DNA from: Macrococcus epidermidis
GTDB lineage: Bacteria > Bacillota > Bacilli > Staphylococcales > Staphylococcaceae
Direction: 5' to 3'
DNA length: 64,000 bases
Assembly: GCF_003259695.1 (NCBI RefSeq)
Contig: NZ_PZJH01000001.1
Coordinates: 1 to 64,000 of the forward strand
Shown here piece by piece: positions 18,956-27,729 of this stretch; position 1 is the stretch's first letter, and each line of letters starts with the position of its first letter. A program made the translations under genes and the position numbers. The notes beneath the pieces are model-generated. The model was not told the DNA's origin. It saw only the letters and a program-made list of their open reading frames with translations, and ran no database searches.

Positions 18956-21109
18956 ATGGATTTAAATCAGGGTGTGTTTATTAAAACACTTCAACATAAA
19001 AACAATTATTCAGTAGATGAATTAAAAGCAATGCATGATACTGTAAATAACTTAATAGAAATATCTACATCAGAAAATAAGCCGGGTATGCTTCTTGGGC
19101 GTATACAGTCTGGGAAGACACGTAGCTTTATGGGTTCGATGGCACTTGGCTTTGATAATGGCTTTGAAGTAGTGATTATCTTAACTAAGAACGCTAACGC
19201 ACTTGCGCGACAAACGTATGAACGGCTGCATAAAGAATATGAGGAATTGATTGATCTGGACTATATGTCAGCCTATGACATCATGAGTCTACCTGATGAT
19301 TTACGTAAGTTTGAACTAAATAAGAAAATCGTCATTGTCGTTAAGAAAGAAAAGAAGAATGTGGAACGATTAACGAAAGCTTTATTTGAAATGTATCCGG
19401 TACTTAGAAAGCGTCAGATGATGATTATCGATGATGAAGCAGATTATGCGTCAGTTGTTTATGATAAAGATAAGGATAAGAACTTAACGGAACTCAAGGT
19501 CATTGCATCCCAACTCGATCAAATCAAAAGAGAAACTCCTACAGCAGCCTACTTACAAGTAACTGCGACACCGTATTCACTATATTTACAGCCGGACAGT
19601 GAAGTGTTATCTGCACGTGGTTATTAACCGAAACGACCAGCTTTTACAGTGCTTGTGCCGACATATCAGTCGTATGTAGGAGGAAAGTTCTATTTCGAAC
19701 ATTCTAAATATGAAGGTTCTGCAAGTCACGTCTATCAACCGGTAAGTGAAACTGAACTGGAGCTGTTACGTAAAGAAGATAACCGACGTGTAAAAGATGC
19801 TTATGTACTCACTACTAAACAATTAACCGGTTTGCGCAATGCACTGATTAACTTTGTAGTCGGTGGTAAGATTCGTAACCTTCAACAAATAGCTCAACAG
19901 GAACGACCTAAAAAGTATGCTTTTATTATGCATACCATTACGACAAAACGCGCACATATGTGGCAATACCAAGTTGTGTTGAAGATAGAACAGAAGCTCA
20001 CACAACTGATTGAAGAAAACGAAGCTGCATTTAAATCACTTATTATGGAAGCATATGAAGGGTTTAAATTATCTTCAGAATCAAATTATTTTCCAGAGGC
20101 AAAAGACGTTTATGAAGCGGTAAAATCAGCATTTCTTGATGAAGAACTGTTGATTACCATCGTTAATTCAGAACAAGATGTGAATCAACTGCTGGATAAA
20201 CGAGGAGAACTGAAACTTCGAGCACCACTTAACTTCTTTATCGGTGGTCAAATTCTTGATCGCGGCATCACAATCAGCAATTTAATTGGTTTCTATTACG
20301 GACGAGATCCGAAGAAGTTTCAGCAAGATACTGTTCTCCAGCATTCGCGTATGTACGGGGCACGACCAAAAGAAGATTTGTCTGTGACGAGATTTTATAC
20401 AACACACAGAATCTATGACGTGATGGAACGTATGCATGCGTTTGATGAAGATTTAAGGAAGGCATTTGAAACTGGACGTAATGCGGGAGAAGTTATCTTT
20501 ATGATGCATGATACAAAGAAAGACATTGTACCATGTAACCCTAATAAAATTCTGTTGTCGAAAGTGATTACGATTAAAGGAAAGAAACGTTTCTTACCGG
20601 TTGGATTTCAGACGAAAAGTCGTAGCGAGATGATACGTCGTACAAAGAAGCTGGATACGATGATACAAGATTTACGTAAGTTTGCCATCGATCAAAATAA
20701 CAAAGACGCACGTCATATACTCGTACCTGTTCAGAAAGTAATTCCGATACTTAAAGAAATAACAGAATGTCTCATCATGGAAGAAGGGTATGAGTGGAAC
20801 GTTGAAACTTATAGCGCTATACTCAATTATTTATCAAGACTACCAGGAAACAATACAGGATATGTCTGGATTGTTACACGTGAAAACCGTAATATATCAC
20901 GCTACCGTCAAGATGGCGTAAGGTTTGCAGATCGACCAGATAACGGACAGGATGAACTTAAACAAAGTTATCAGCTTGGTACGACACATCCAACTGTAAT
21001 GCTGCTCAGACAAAACGGAAATGAGAATGAAGGATGGCGCGGTGGACCTTTCTACTGGCCGGTCATTGTCGCACCTGCACAGATGAATACGATTGTATTT
21101 GAAGGATAA
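18956..21109 (+). pseudogene. Z1-domain superfamily 2 helicase-like ATPase, interrupted by one stop codon
   Basis: A frame of 717 codons is open throughout except for a TAA at 19625-19627 (codon 224). The N-terminal part has Walker A GRIQSGKT (residues 48-55), a Walker B-like IIDDEAD (about 159-165) and VTATP (about 202-206). After the stop the same frame carries the Z1 signature: GGQILDRGITISNLIGFYYG and then QHSRMYGARP. A single CAA-to-TAA change would explain it, restoring GYQPKRP. Z1 ATPases often occur in phage-defence or restriction loci. Here the gene stands alone between a lipoprotein and a secreted protein. Read-through or a sequencing error remain possible. Confidence 0.8.
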
Positions 21110-21237
21110 AAATCTTGTTAAAGAATACACCATAATTATATTTTTTTTAAATACAAACTAAATAAAATAATACTTTTATTATTTCTTCAATATAGTAAAA
21201 TTTATATTAACAAACTAATTTACTTGAGGAGAAAACA

Positions 21238-22284
21238 ATGAAGAAATTATTAGCAGCAACACTTATCATTTCAGCATTATTACCGACAACTGGTGCAAAA
21301 GCAGCAGTGAATCAATGTGAAATACCAGGCAAATATTATGATTCGAAACCTGTAGATAGTGCGCAGAATTTAAAAGCATTACAAAACGGTACGTATCAGG
21401 CACGCGGTGTCAAATTAAATCAGTCATACAAATATGTGAAATCAAAACTAGGGCAACCTGAAACGCTGGAAATTGAGAAAGATAAAGAAGGAACGATGAT
21501 GTATGTAGGATATGGTGACTATGAATTTGGATTCTATTCACCGAAACGTTATATTACACGTGATAGTTTAAAACTAATCTCTATCGAAATGTATTTAAAC
21601 GATAAAGCACGTATGTTACGTCGTGATATCATTGCAACTTTAGGTGAACCAACAGGTAAGTTCCACGATGAGGACTATGCATTAGAAGAAAGCTTCAACT
21701 ATTTACATGCGAAATATACAGAGATTTCAAAAGGTTATTTAGCTGAAAGTGTTGCGATGTATCATCCGAAATACGATAATCATTCACGCATATTCTATAA
21801 AGGTAACTTTAAAAAGAATCAATTGAAAAATGTAGCAGAAAAATTACCGACTATTACAGAATTAAAGGCAATGAAAAATGGTAAGTATAGTTATAAAGGG
21901 ATTAAACCAGGAATGTTATCAACGGATGTTTACAAAAAAGTTGGTGCATCTAATACAGAATCATTCTTTATTGATGAAGAAGGGATGACATTGGATCAAA
22001 CATACGGCGTGAATGATTGGATGATGCTTTCTTATGATTCAGAAAAGTGTGATGGCAAATATAAATTATATAATATTTCATTTGCTTATGAACAAAAGAA
22101 GCTCTCAGAAAAGCGTATAAAAGCATTGTTTGGTAAACCTGATGACACATATGGTGTTGATACATATGAAAACGAACAAGGAAAACTTGTAAAAGAGAAG
22201 ACAGTTGACTATGACAATTTGAGTCTGACGTATGAAAAAGTTGGTAAAGATTATTATGTAGCTGTTGTTTCGTATACAAAATAG
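21238..22284 (+). CDS. Secreted two-repeat protein of the NG-x-K-x-G family (A type)
   Basis: Exported protein of 348 residues; the signal peptide ends near AKA-AV (residue 22). It holds two copies of the family domain. The first has NGTYQARGVKLNQSYKYVK and KLGQPE (about 52-80), then a DIIATLGEP helix. The second has NGKYSYKGIKPGMLSTDVYK (about 212-232), followed by IKALFGKPDD. The two-strand plus helix pattern ending in LG-x-P is like BamE/SmpA repeats. The ribosome binding site is GAGGAG. A strong terminator follows. Its closest relatives in the window are at 22666 and 26528. Confidence 0.78.
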   Translation: MKKLLAATLIISALLPTTGAKAAVNQCEIPGKYYDSKPVDSAQNLKALQNGTYQARGVKLNQSYKYVKSKLGQPETLEIEKDKEGTMMYVGYGDYEFGFYSPKRYITRDSLKLISIEMYLNDKARMLRRDIIATLGEPTGKFHDEDYALEESFNYLHAKYTEISKGYLAESVAMYHPKYDNHSRIFYKGNFKKNQLKNVAEKLPTITELKAMKNGKYSYKGIKPGMLSTDVYKKVGASNTESFFIDEEGMTLDQTYGVNDWMMLSYDSEKCDGKYKLYNISFAYEQKKLSEKRIKALFGKPDDTYGVDTYENEQGKLVKEKTVDYDNLSLTYEKVGKDYYVAVVSYTK

Positions 22285-22286
22285 AA

Positions 22287-22317
22287 GACCGTGAGCGATT
22301 TGCTCACGGTTTTTTAG
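22287..22317 (+). terminator. Terminator of the two-repeat secreted gene
   Basis: Perfect nine-base stem ACCGTGAGC/GCTCACGGT and a run of T. Confidence 0.92.
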
Positions 22318-22326
22318 TTTTCAGAC

Positions 22327-22506
22327 TTATGAATTTTTACGATGATGCTCTCGTTCAACTGCATCAAGTTTGTTGTCAATTGCTGAAGTATTTTGTTTCG
22401 CTGCATTTTTCGATGAGTTAATCAGCATAATTACTACCCACGCGATGATACCGAAGATAACCATTAGAAATAAGATTATCGCCAACGACATTGTCATCAT
22501 TAACAT
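22327..22506 (-). CDS. Small single-span membrane protein (59 residues)
   Basis: A 59-residue frame with an excellent AAAGGAGTGATAAC ribosome binding site. It starts with a hydrophobic helix (about residues 3-29, Met/Ile-rich) and ends with a hydrophilic, possibly coiled tail (AAKQNTSAIDNKLDAVERE). The layout is like the small DUF4083-type membrane proteins of staphylococci and bacilli, which is only a resemblance by eye. The shared hairpin at 22287-22317 can terminate it. Confidence 0.7.
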   Translation of the reverse strand: MLMMTMSLAIILFLMVIFGIIAWVVIMLINSSKNAAKQNTSAIDNKLDAVEREHHRKNS

Positions 22507-22665
22507 GTTATCACTCCTTTAGTTTAATATTACCCCAAATCAATTGAATTATTCTACATATAAAGTTAATACACTAAAGTAATAACTTGTTAAATACTTC
22601 AATAAATTTACATACAAGATATATATTACATGATACAATGAAAGAAAAATACTGGAGGAATTAAC

Positions 22666-23715
22666 ATGAAAAAAATTATAGCATCAGCATTAGTATTATC
22701 AACATTAATCGGTGGAGGACATGCTGCTGAAGCAAAGTCACAGCCGACATGTAAAATTGAAAAGTCTGTTGACCATAAGTTTCCAAACATTAAAAATCAA
22801 AAGACGATCGATGCATTAAAGCATTTAACATATAAGTATAAAGGTGTTGGCATCGGTACAACTTATGCAGAAGTACTTAAGAAGTTAGGTGCACCGGAAA
22901 CGATAAGTTATAGTTCATCTGAAGCGGGTAAAGAAGTTACTGCGCAATTTGGAAGTGTTATGATTAGTGCGATTAATCAAACTGGTAAGGGTGGATATAA
23001 TCAGGCAAAAGTTTATAGTCTTGAATTTATAAACCAGGGTGATCAACGTACAACACGCGATGACATTAAGGCGATGTTAGGTAAACCGACAGATACAATG
23101 AAAGAGAAATATAGTTTATTAGAAGTTTATAACGATTTCTCAATTTCTTATAAAATCATTAATAAAAGATCTGAAATCATTGAAATGGCAATGACGGATT
23201 TGTCTAGGATTAACTCAAAATATAAAGAGAACAATACATCACGCATTAAAAATCAAAAGCCACATAAATTTACAGCGAAAGAATTACTTGCAATCAGAGA
23301 TGGAAAGTATAATTTCTATGGCTTGAAGTTATGGATGACACCAGAAGCGGCAAAGAAAGCTGTTGGAGGAGCGAATGAAACTTCAACGACACGTATTGGT
23401 AAAGATTATTTAATGACACAAACATACGGTAAGGATGATTTCTTAAGTGTAGATTACCGTTCTAACGATTGTGGTAAGACATACAAAATTTCTAACTTTA
23501 TGGTCGATTATGATTTTGCGAAACAATCATTAACTGATATTGAAAAAGTAGTCGGTAAACCAGATCGTTCTGAAAAAGGTAGCTATGTTGAAGAAGAGAA
23601 CGGTGTGAAGGGTAAAAGAATTCCTACAGTAATGAATGAATATGGTCACTTAGCATTAAACGCTGAAAAGATTAATGGTAAGTGGAATGTATTAGATATT
23701 CAGTATGTGAGATAA
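22666..23715 (+). CDS. Secreted two-repeat protein of the NG-x-K-x-G family (A type)
   Basis: Exported protein of 349 residues; signal peptide MKKIIASALVLSTLIGGGHA with cleavage near AEA. First repeat: KTIDALKHLTYKYKGVGIG and EVLKKLGAPE (about 45-85). Second repeat: AIRDGKYNFYGLKLWMTPEA (about 207-228). The ending is FMVDYDFAKQSL and VVGKPD near 285-305. It is a paralogue of the genes at 21238 and 26528, and the divergent small membrane gene lies between. AGGAGG-like ribosome binding site (TGGAGG). Function unknown. Confidence 0.78.
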   Translation: MKKIIASALVLSTLIGGGHAAEAKSQPTCKIEKSVDHKFPNIKNQKTIDALKHLTYKYKGVGIGTTYAEVLKKLGAPETISYSSSEAGKEVTAQFGSVMISAINQTGKGGYNQAKVYSLEFINQGDQRTTRDDIKAMLGKPTDTMKEKYSLLEVYNDFSISYKIINKRSEIIEMAMTDLSRINSKYKENNTSRIKNQKPHKFTAKELLAIRDGKYNFYGLKLWMTPEAAKKAVGGANETSTTRIGKDYLMTQTYGKDDFLSVDYRSNDCGKTYKISNFMVDYDFAKQSLTDIEKVVGKPDRSEKGSYVEEENGVKGKRIPTVMNEYGHLALNAEKINGKWNVLDIQYVR

Positions 23716-23722
23716 CAATTAT

Positions 23723-23756
23723 TAAAGAAATCAACATCATGTTGGTTTCTTTTTTT
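23723..23756 (+). terminator. Terminator after the two-repeat secreted gene
   Basis: Stem AGAAATCAACAT/ATGTTGGTTTCT and a T run. Confidence 0.88.
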
Positions 23757-23763
23757 AGTTCCA

Positions 23764-23970
23764 TCAGAGTATGTGATGATATATCCTAATGCTACTTTCT
23801 ATTTTGATTATTATAATAATGTAACAAAATTACAATTAGTTATTCATCATGGAAAATCAATAAAAAATAATATATCTAAATGGAAAAACTATAATTTTGT
23901 AAAAAATAAACCTTTATTCAGAGGAGCTGCTTCATATCCTATAGAATATTATGAATGGATAGGATTTTAA
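23764..23970 (+). pseudogene. 3' fragment of a B-type secreted protein gene
   Basis: This short frame aligns with the last third of the protein at 15392. The fragment's EYVMIYPNATFYFDYYNN matches DYVMIYKNYTFYFDYDY, and its IKNNISKWKNYNFV matches IKNNLSKWKYFNFV. No signal peptide, family core or ribosome binding site precedes it; the sequence before it is the terminator of the previous gene. It is therefore a remnant left by a deletion or recombination between family members. Confidence 0.75.
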
Positions 23971-24026
23971 TCGGATAAGCCTTGATTAATTTGTAAGAGT
24001 AGTTTAAATAAACTTATTATAAAAGA

Positions 24027-24058
24027 GAAAAGGAACCGTTTTTCGGTTCCTTTTTTCT
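24027..24058. terminator. Terminator hairpin
   Basis: Stem AAAAGGAACCG/CGGTTCCTTTT with T-rich flank; usable from both sides, ending the leftward small membrane gene and the fragment. Confidence 0.85.
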
Positions 24059-24064
24059 TTTTAT

Positions 24065-24220
24065 TTATAGATTACCTGGATGCCATACTTTAAATAGCTC
24101 ATCAGGTACATTTTTATCTTGGTCTGGGTTATCGTTTCCGTAATTTCGATGTGTCATATACGTTGAAAAGGCTGCTAAGATTATTAATGCTGCAAGTGTA
24201 ATTAAGATTACAATTAACAT
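24065..24220 (-). CDS. Small single-span membrane protein (51 residues)
   Basis: Begins MLIVILITLAALIILAAF, a single hydrophobic helix, and continues with a hydrophilic tail of about 30 residues rich in Asn, Asp and His. The ATG at 24220 has an AAGGAG ribosome binding site, so a longer frame beginning upstream is not needed. No family recognised. Confidence 0.6.
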   Translation of the reverse strand: MLIVILITLAALIILAAFSTYMTHRNYGNDNPDQDKNVPDELFKVWHPGNL

Positions 24221-24270
24221 TATCGTCTTCTCCTTTGTGTATATTTCCGTTTCACACAATTTTTAAACAT

Positions 24271-24302
24271 AAAAGAAGCTTATCGTGTAGATAAGCTTCT
24301 TA
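24271..24302. terminator. Hairpin between leftward membrane genes
   Basis: Stem AAGAAGCTTATC/GATAAGCTTCTT with an A/T-rich flank, just after the stop of the membrane gene at 24300. Confidence 0.75.
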
Positions 24303-24668
24303 TGGTTTCGCGATACTATTTCTTCTATACTTAACGATTGTTACAACGATCATCAGTACACTGATGATGATAAATAAAAAGTAAAGGATCGTATCAAGCG
24401 TGTTTTCTGCATATTTCATCGCAAAGATACTTAAGATGAATATGCCAATATAGATGATAATATCAAAGATAGTTGAAATAATTAGAGATGATTTCCCGTA
24501 AAATAATTCGATTAAATCGTTATTGATTAAGCCTAAAAATGTTAGTGCAATAATCGCATAGATTAAATAATCAGCAGGCGGTGCACCTTGAGATATATGT
24601 TTAAAGACGTTAATCGATAAAAATGCTACTAAAAATAAATATACATAGAAGAATAGTTTGTTATTCAT
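24300..24668 (-). CDS. Small integral membrane protein
   Basis: Protein of 122 residues with four hydrophobic helices and a short basic C-terminus. It starts at MNNKLFFYVYLFL, with GGCAGG a few bases before. The four-helix plan resembles that of the protein at 14050 and may belong to the same broad staphylococcal group. No function can be assigned. Confidence 0.62.
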   Translation of the reverse strand: MNNKLFFYVYLFLVAFLSINVFKHISQGAPPADYLIYAIIALTFLGLINNDLIELFYGKSSLIISTIFDIIIYIGIFILSIFAMKYAENTLDTILYFLFIIISVLMIVVTIVKYRRNSIAKP

Positions 24669-24779
24669 AATTTCCTGCCTTTCAATGCTTTCTTGTATTA
24701 TAACATTGAATGAAGGTTCTCTGAGTTGGAATTTCATTTTGAGGGTAAAGATTTGTAATAGTGTATTGGAGTGAGCGTA

Positions 24780-25415
24780 ATGAAATTAACGATTCAGGAG
24801 TTATATGATAAATTGTATGACAATCTAGGACCACAAGGATGGTGGCCAGCTGATAATCCGTATGAGATTATTGTTGGTGCGATTCTTGTGCAGAACACAA
24901 ACTGGCGCAATGTAGAGCGTTCTTTAAATAATTTACGAGAGAAGACGCAGTTTGATCCGGATAAAATATTGGCGTTAGATCTAGAAACGTTACAAACTTG
25001 TATTCAACCAAGCGGGTTCTATAAGAATAAATCAAGAGCAGTGCATAGTATCTTTCAGTGGCTAAAAGAACATGATTATGACTTTAAAGCGATTGATGCA
25101 ATGTATGTTGAAAGACTACGTAGTGAGTTATTAGCCTTACCAGGCATCGGACCAGAGACCGCAGATGTATTGCTCGTCTATGTGTTTGATAAGGTCGTGT
25201 TTATTCCAGATACGTATACACGTCGTTTGTTTAAATTATTAGGTCACGCTGGAAGTGATAGTTATAAAGGATTGCAGGAAGCAGTTGAATTACCAGCAGA
25301 ATTTACACCAGAACATGCGCAGGAATTTCACGGCTTGCTTGATGAATTTGGGAAACTCTATTTATCACCTAAAGGCGTGAAGAGTGAGACGTTTTTGGAT
25401 GAATATTTTTGTTAA
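24780..25415 (+). CDS. HhH-GPD family DNA base-excision glycosylase (endonuclease III-like)
   Basis: DNA repair enzyme of 211 residues. Motifs include AILVQNTNWRNVERSLNNL (about residues 35-53), the helix-hairpin-helix LPGIGPETADVLL (about 121-133), and the conserved Asp in FIPDTYTRR (about 146). The Lys found in bifunctional Nth within the hairpin helix is replaced by Glu (GPETAD). The four-Cys iron-sulfur loop of Nth is absent: only one Cys, the last residue, lies in that part. A monofunctional glycosylase is therefore likely. The start is chosen at the ATG 10 bases after GGAG. Confidence 0.82.
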   Translation: MKLTIQELYDKLYDNLGPQGWWPADNPYEIIVGAILVQNTNWRNVERSLNNLREKTQFDPDKILALDLETLQTCIQPSGFYKNKSRAVHSIFQWLKEHDYDFKAIDAMYVERLRSELLALPGIGPETADVLLVYVFDKVVFIPDTYTRRLFKLLGHAGSDSYKGLQEAVELPAEFTPEHAQEFHGLLDEFGKLYLSPKGVKSETFLDEYFC

Positions 25416-25438
25416 ATTAATATACGGAGGAAAATATT

Positions 25439-25945
25439 ATGATAATCAACCCAACAGTAAAGGCGATGCCGTTATTTAGTGCAATACCGAAAGTTAAAGA
25501 CATTGAAGATGCAAAAGTATACTGCAATGAAAACCCAATTTATTCATGGCACGCAAATTATTATACAGTGAATCGTAAGAAGATATTGATTCTTGTAAAT
25601 GATTTAACATTACTTACAATTGTAATTCAGGATGTGAATGCTGAAAGCAAGAAATATCTGGATCATTTAATTCGTGATAGAATCTTTAAAATACTTATGA
25701 GTTGTGGCATAGCGCCAGACAAAATAGAACGATATATGGATAATGTGAATGAAATACTTATAGGTAAAGGTCATAAGAGAAATATAACCGGTGTTGTAAC
25801 TCAGCAAATTATGGCAGCTGAAACATTTGAATACCACGACTTATTAAGGGCGGAACTTATGGACTTTTGTAATAACATGATATTTAGTACAACAAATTAT
25901 GTGAAACTGATTGATAAGACGATAGAAGTGTTTGAGGAGTTATAG
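25439..25945 (+). CDS. DUF6933-like protein
   Basis: Protein of 168 residues. The segment PIYSWHANYYTVNRKKILILVNDLT (about 33-57) has the SWHAN...RRK...ND pattern that I associate with DUF6933. The rest is helical, and there is no signal peptide. It lies 23 bases after the glycosylase gene with ribosome binding site GGAGG, so co-transcription is likely. Function unknown. Confidence 0.65.
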   Translation: MIINPTVKAMPLFSAIPKVKDIEDAKVYCNENPIYSWHANYYTVNRKKILILVNDLTLLTIVIQDVNAESKKYLDHLIRDRIFKILMSCGIAPDKIERYMDNVNEILIGKGHKRNITGVVTQQIMAAETFEYHDLLRAELMDFCNNMIFSTTNYVKLIDKTIEVFEEL

Positions 25946-25974
25946 AAAAAAATAAATATAAAGAGGTGTTTCTC

Positions 25975-26463
25975 GTGATAACGATGCCGGATATTTTAGA
26001 TAAAAAGATAATTAAACGATTAAAGAAAGGGAAATTTCATTATAATGGTGCGAAGCTTACGATGTCGTATAAACAGATCAAGGACAGATTAGGTGATGGA
26101 CTGAATGATAAGCCAAGCTCTGATTACCCTGGTAGTAAAATATATGACGCGAAAGCATACCCCGAAGTGATAAGTTTTAGCTTTGCTGGAAAACCTAAAT
26201 GGAAGAAGAATAAATTAAAGTTAATCACGATTGATTATAATCATTTAGACCAATTTTATGATTTGAAAGCGAAAGATATTAGAAAAGCATGGGGAAAACC
26301 TGATAAGAAAAAGAAAAATTCTTTCGATTGGGATGATGAAGGAGAATTTGATACGTACACATATCGATATGGACATGCGTGGTTATGGTTTGATAAAGAA
26401 AAGAATCTGTTTGCGATGACATACTTAAATAGAAAGCTACAGAAGAAGTGGGCAGATATATAA
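25975..26463 (+). CDS. Leaderless member of the NG-x-K-x-G family
   Basis: Protein of 162 residues that begins directly with the family core: LDKKIIKRLKKGKFHYNGAK, followed by KQIKDRLGDG and later IRKAWGKPDK (about 100). Unlike its relatives it has no signal peptide. The GTG at 25975 sits 8 bases after GAGG, and no hydrophobic N-terminus can be reached in frame. It is either a cytoplasmic form or one that lost its leader. It appears to be in one transcription unit with the glycosylase and DUF6933-like genes. Confidence 0.7.
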   Translation: MITMPDILDKKIIKRLKKGKFHYNGAKLTMSYKQIKDRLGDGLNDKPSSDYPGSKIYDAKAYPEVISFSFAGKPKWKKNKLKLITIDYNHLDQFYDLKAKDIRKAWGKPDKKKKNSFDWDDEGEFDTYTYRYGHAWLWFDKEKNLFAMTYLNRKLQKKWADI

Positions 26464-26468
26464 GAAAT

Positions 26469-26499
26469 TTGTATTTATTTATAAATATAATGCTATAAT
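26469..26499 (+). promoter_or_regulatory. Promoter with extended -10 before the gene at 26528
   Basis: TTGTAT at 26469 and an extended -10 TGCTATAAT (TATAAT 26494-26499), spacing 19. AAGGAGG and the start follow closely. Confidence 0.6.
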
Positions 26500-26527
26500 T
26501 GTAAATAAATACAAGGAGGTTGTTGTG

Positions 26528-27586
26528 ATGAAGAAAGCATTATTATCAGCAGTATTGTTAGCAGGTCTTGTGGGTCAGGTCAATATCGCAGATGCACAGG
26601 GAGAAGTTAAGCCATGTTACACAGCAAGCAAAGTACAAGTTAAAACACCAAATATGTTAGAGCGTAAGACGATTAATGCAATAAAGTCAGGGCAATACAG
26701 CTTTGGTAGTATTAAATTAGATATGACTTATTCAGCAGTGAAGAAAGCTTTAGGTAAACCAAAGATGAAAATGATACAGCAGAATCAATTTGGGAAGATG
26801 GTTACTTTGAAATACAATCAATTGACACTTTCTTTATTCTCTAACGACCGCTACGCGAAGACAAATACAGTGAAAGTGATTGGCATTACATATAACTTTC
26901 CGAAAGAAAATAGATTTGATATAAAACAATTGCAATCTAAGTATGGTAAAGCTGAAGATATTACAACTGGTGTAAATGATAAAGATGTGAATTACAATAA
27001 CTACTACTTAAAGTATAAGAAATCAGGTAAATCATGGTTACTCAATTCTATGGATCTAATGACAAAAAATGAACCTGTAATTGATGAAAATACTATGGCA
27101 AAGAATAATAAAAAGACAAAAATAGCCCATAATGGCGAGTATACAATTACGAATTCGGATATTAAAAACATGGCTAAAGGAACGTTTGCGTTAAAAGGTG
27201 CGAAGTTGAATATGACACCGGCTGCTGCAACGAAAGCAATAGGACAGGCGCTTGAAGATCGAACGATTATGACGCCAAAAGGAACAGATGTATTTCAGGA
27301 ATTTGCGTTTGGATCAGTGCATTTAAGATATCAATCTAAAGATTGTGCTTCATCACCAGTGCTTAATCAAATGATATTTGATTATGATAAGCGTGGTCTA
27401 ACTTTTAGTAAGATTGAAAGCTTAGTAGGTAAAGCGGATCGAACTGTGAATGGTAAAATGGATACTACGTATGTTGGCAATAAAGAAATTAAAGTGAAAA
27501 CAAGAACAAACACTTACGGTCATTTAATTGCAATAGGTCAGTATTATAAAGGTGCATGGCATGTGACAGAAGTGCAGTATAAATAA
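26528..27586 (+). CDS. Secreted two-repeat protein of the NG-x-K-x-G family (A type)
   Basis: Exported protein of 352 residues; signal peptide MKKALLSAVLLAGLVGQ..., cleavage near ADA-QG (about 24). First repeat: INAIKSGQYSFGSIKLDMTY and VKKALGKPK (about 48-80). Second repeat: MAKGTFALKGAKLNMTPAAA (about 216-236), followed by a C-terminal GKADR helix. ATG at 26528 lies 8 bases after AGGAGG. It has its own extended -10 promoter and a terminator, so it is monocistronic. Third of three large two-repeat paralogues. Confidence 0.78.
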   Translation: MKKALLSAVLLAGLVGQVNIADAQGEVKPCYTASKVQVKTPNMLERKTINAIKSGQYSFGSIKLDMTYSAVKKALGKPKMKMIQQNQFGKMVTLKYNQLTLSLFSNDRYAKTNTVKVIGITYNFPKENRFDIKQLQSKYGKAEDITTGVNDKDVNYNNYYLKYKKSGKSWLLNSMDLMTKNEPVIDENTMAKNNKKTKIAHNGEYTITNSDIKNMAKGTFALKGAKLNMTPAAATKAIGQALEDRTIMTPKGTDVFQEFAFGSVHLRYQSKDCASSPVLNQMIFDYDKRGLTFSKIESLVGKADRTVNGKMDTTYVGNKEIKVKTRTNTYGHLIAIGQYYKGAWHVTEVQYK

Positions 27587-27606
27587 TTGAATAATTAATA
27601 ATTGGT

Positions 27607-27637
27607 GGAAACCAGCTTTGGCTGGTTTCTATTTTTA
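27607..27637 (+). terminator. Terminator of the two-repeat secreted gene
   Basis: Stem GAAACCAGC/GCTGGTTTC with TTTG loop and T-rich tail. Confidence 0.88.
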
Positions 27638-27729
27638 AACATATGTAAAAAAATACTAAGTCTTCTATATACTAAGAAGATTGAAGATAATATAATAATT
27701 TCATTAGTTAATTCAAAAGGAGAATATAG

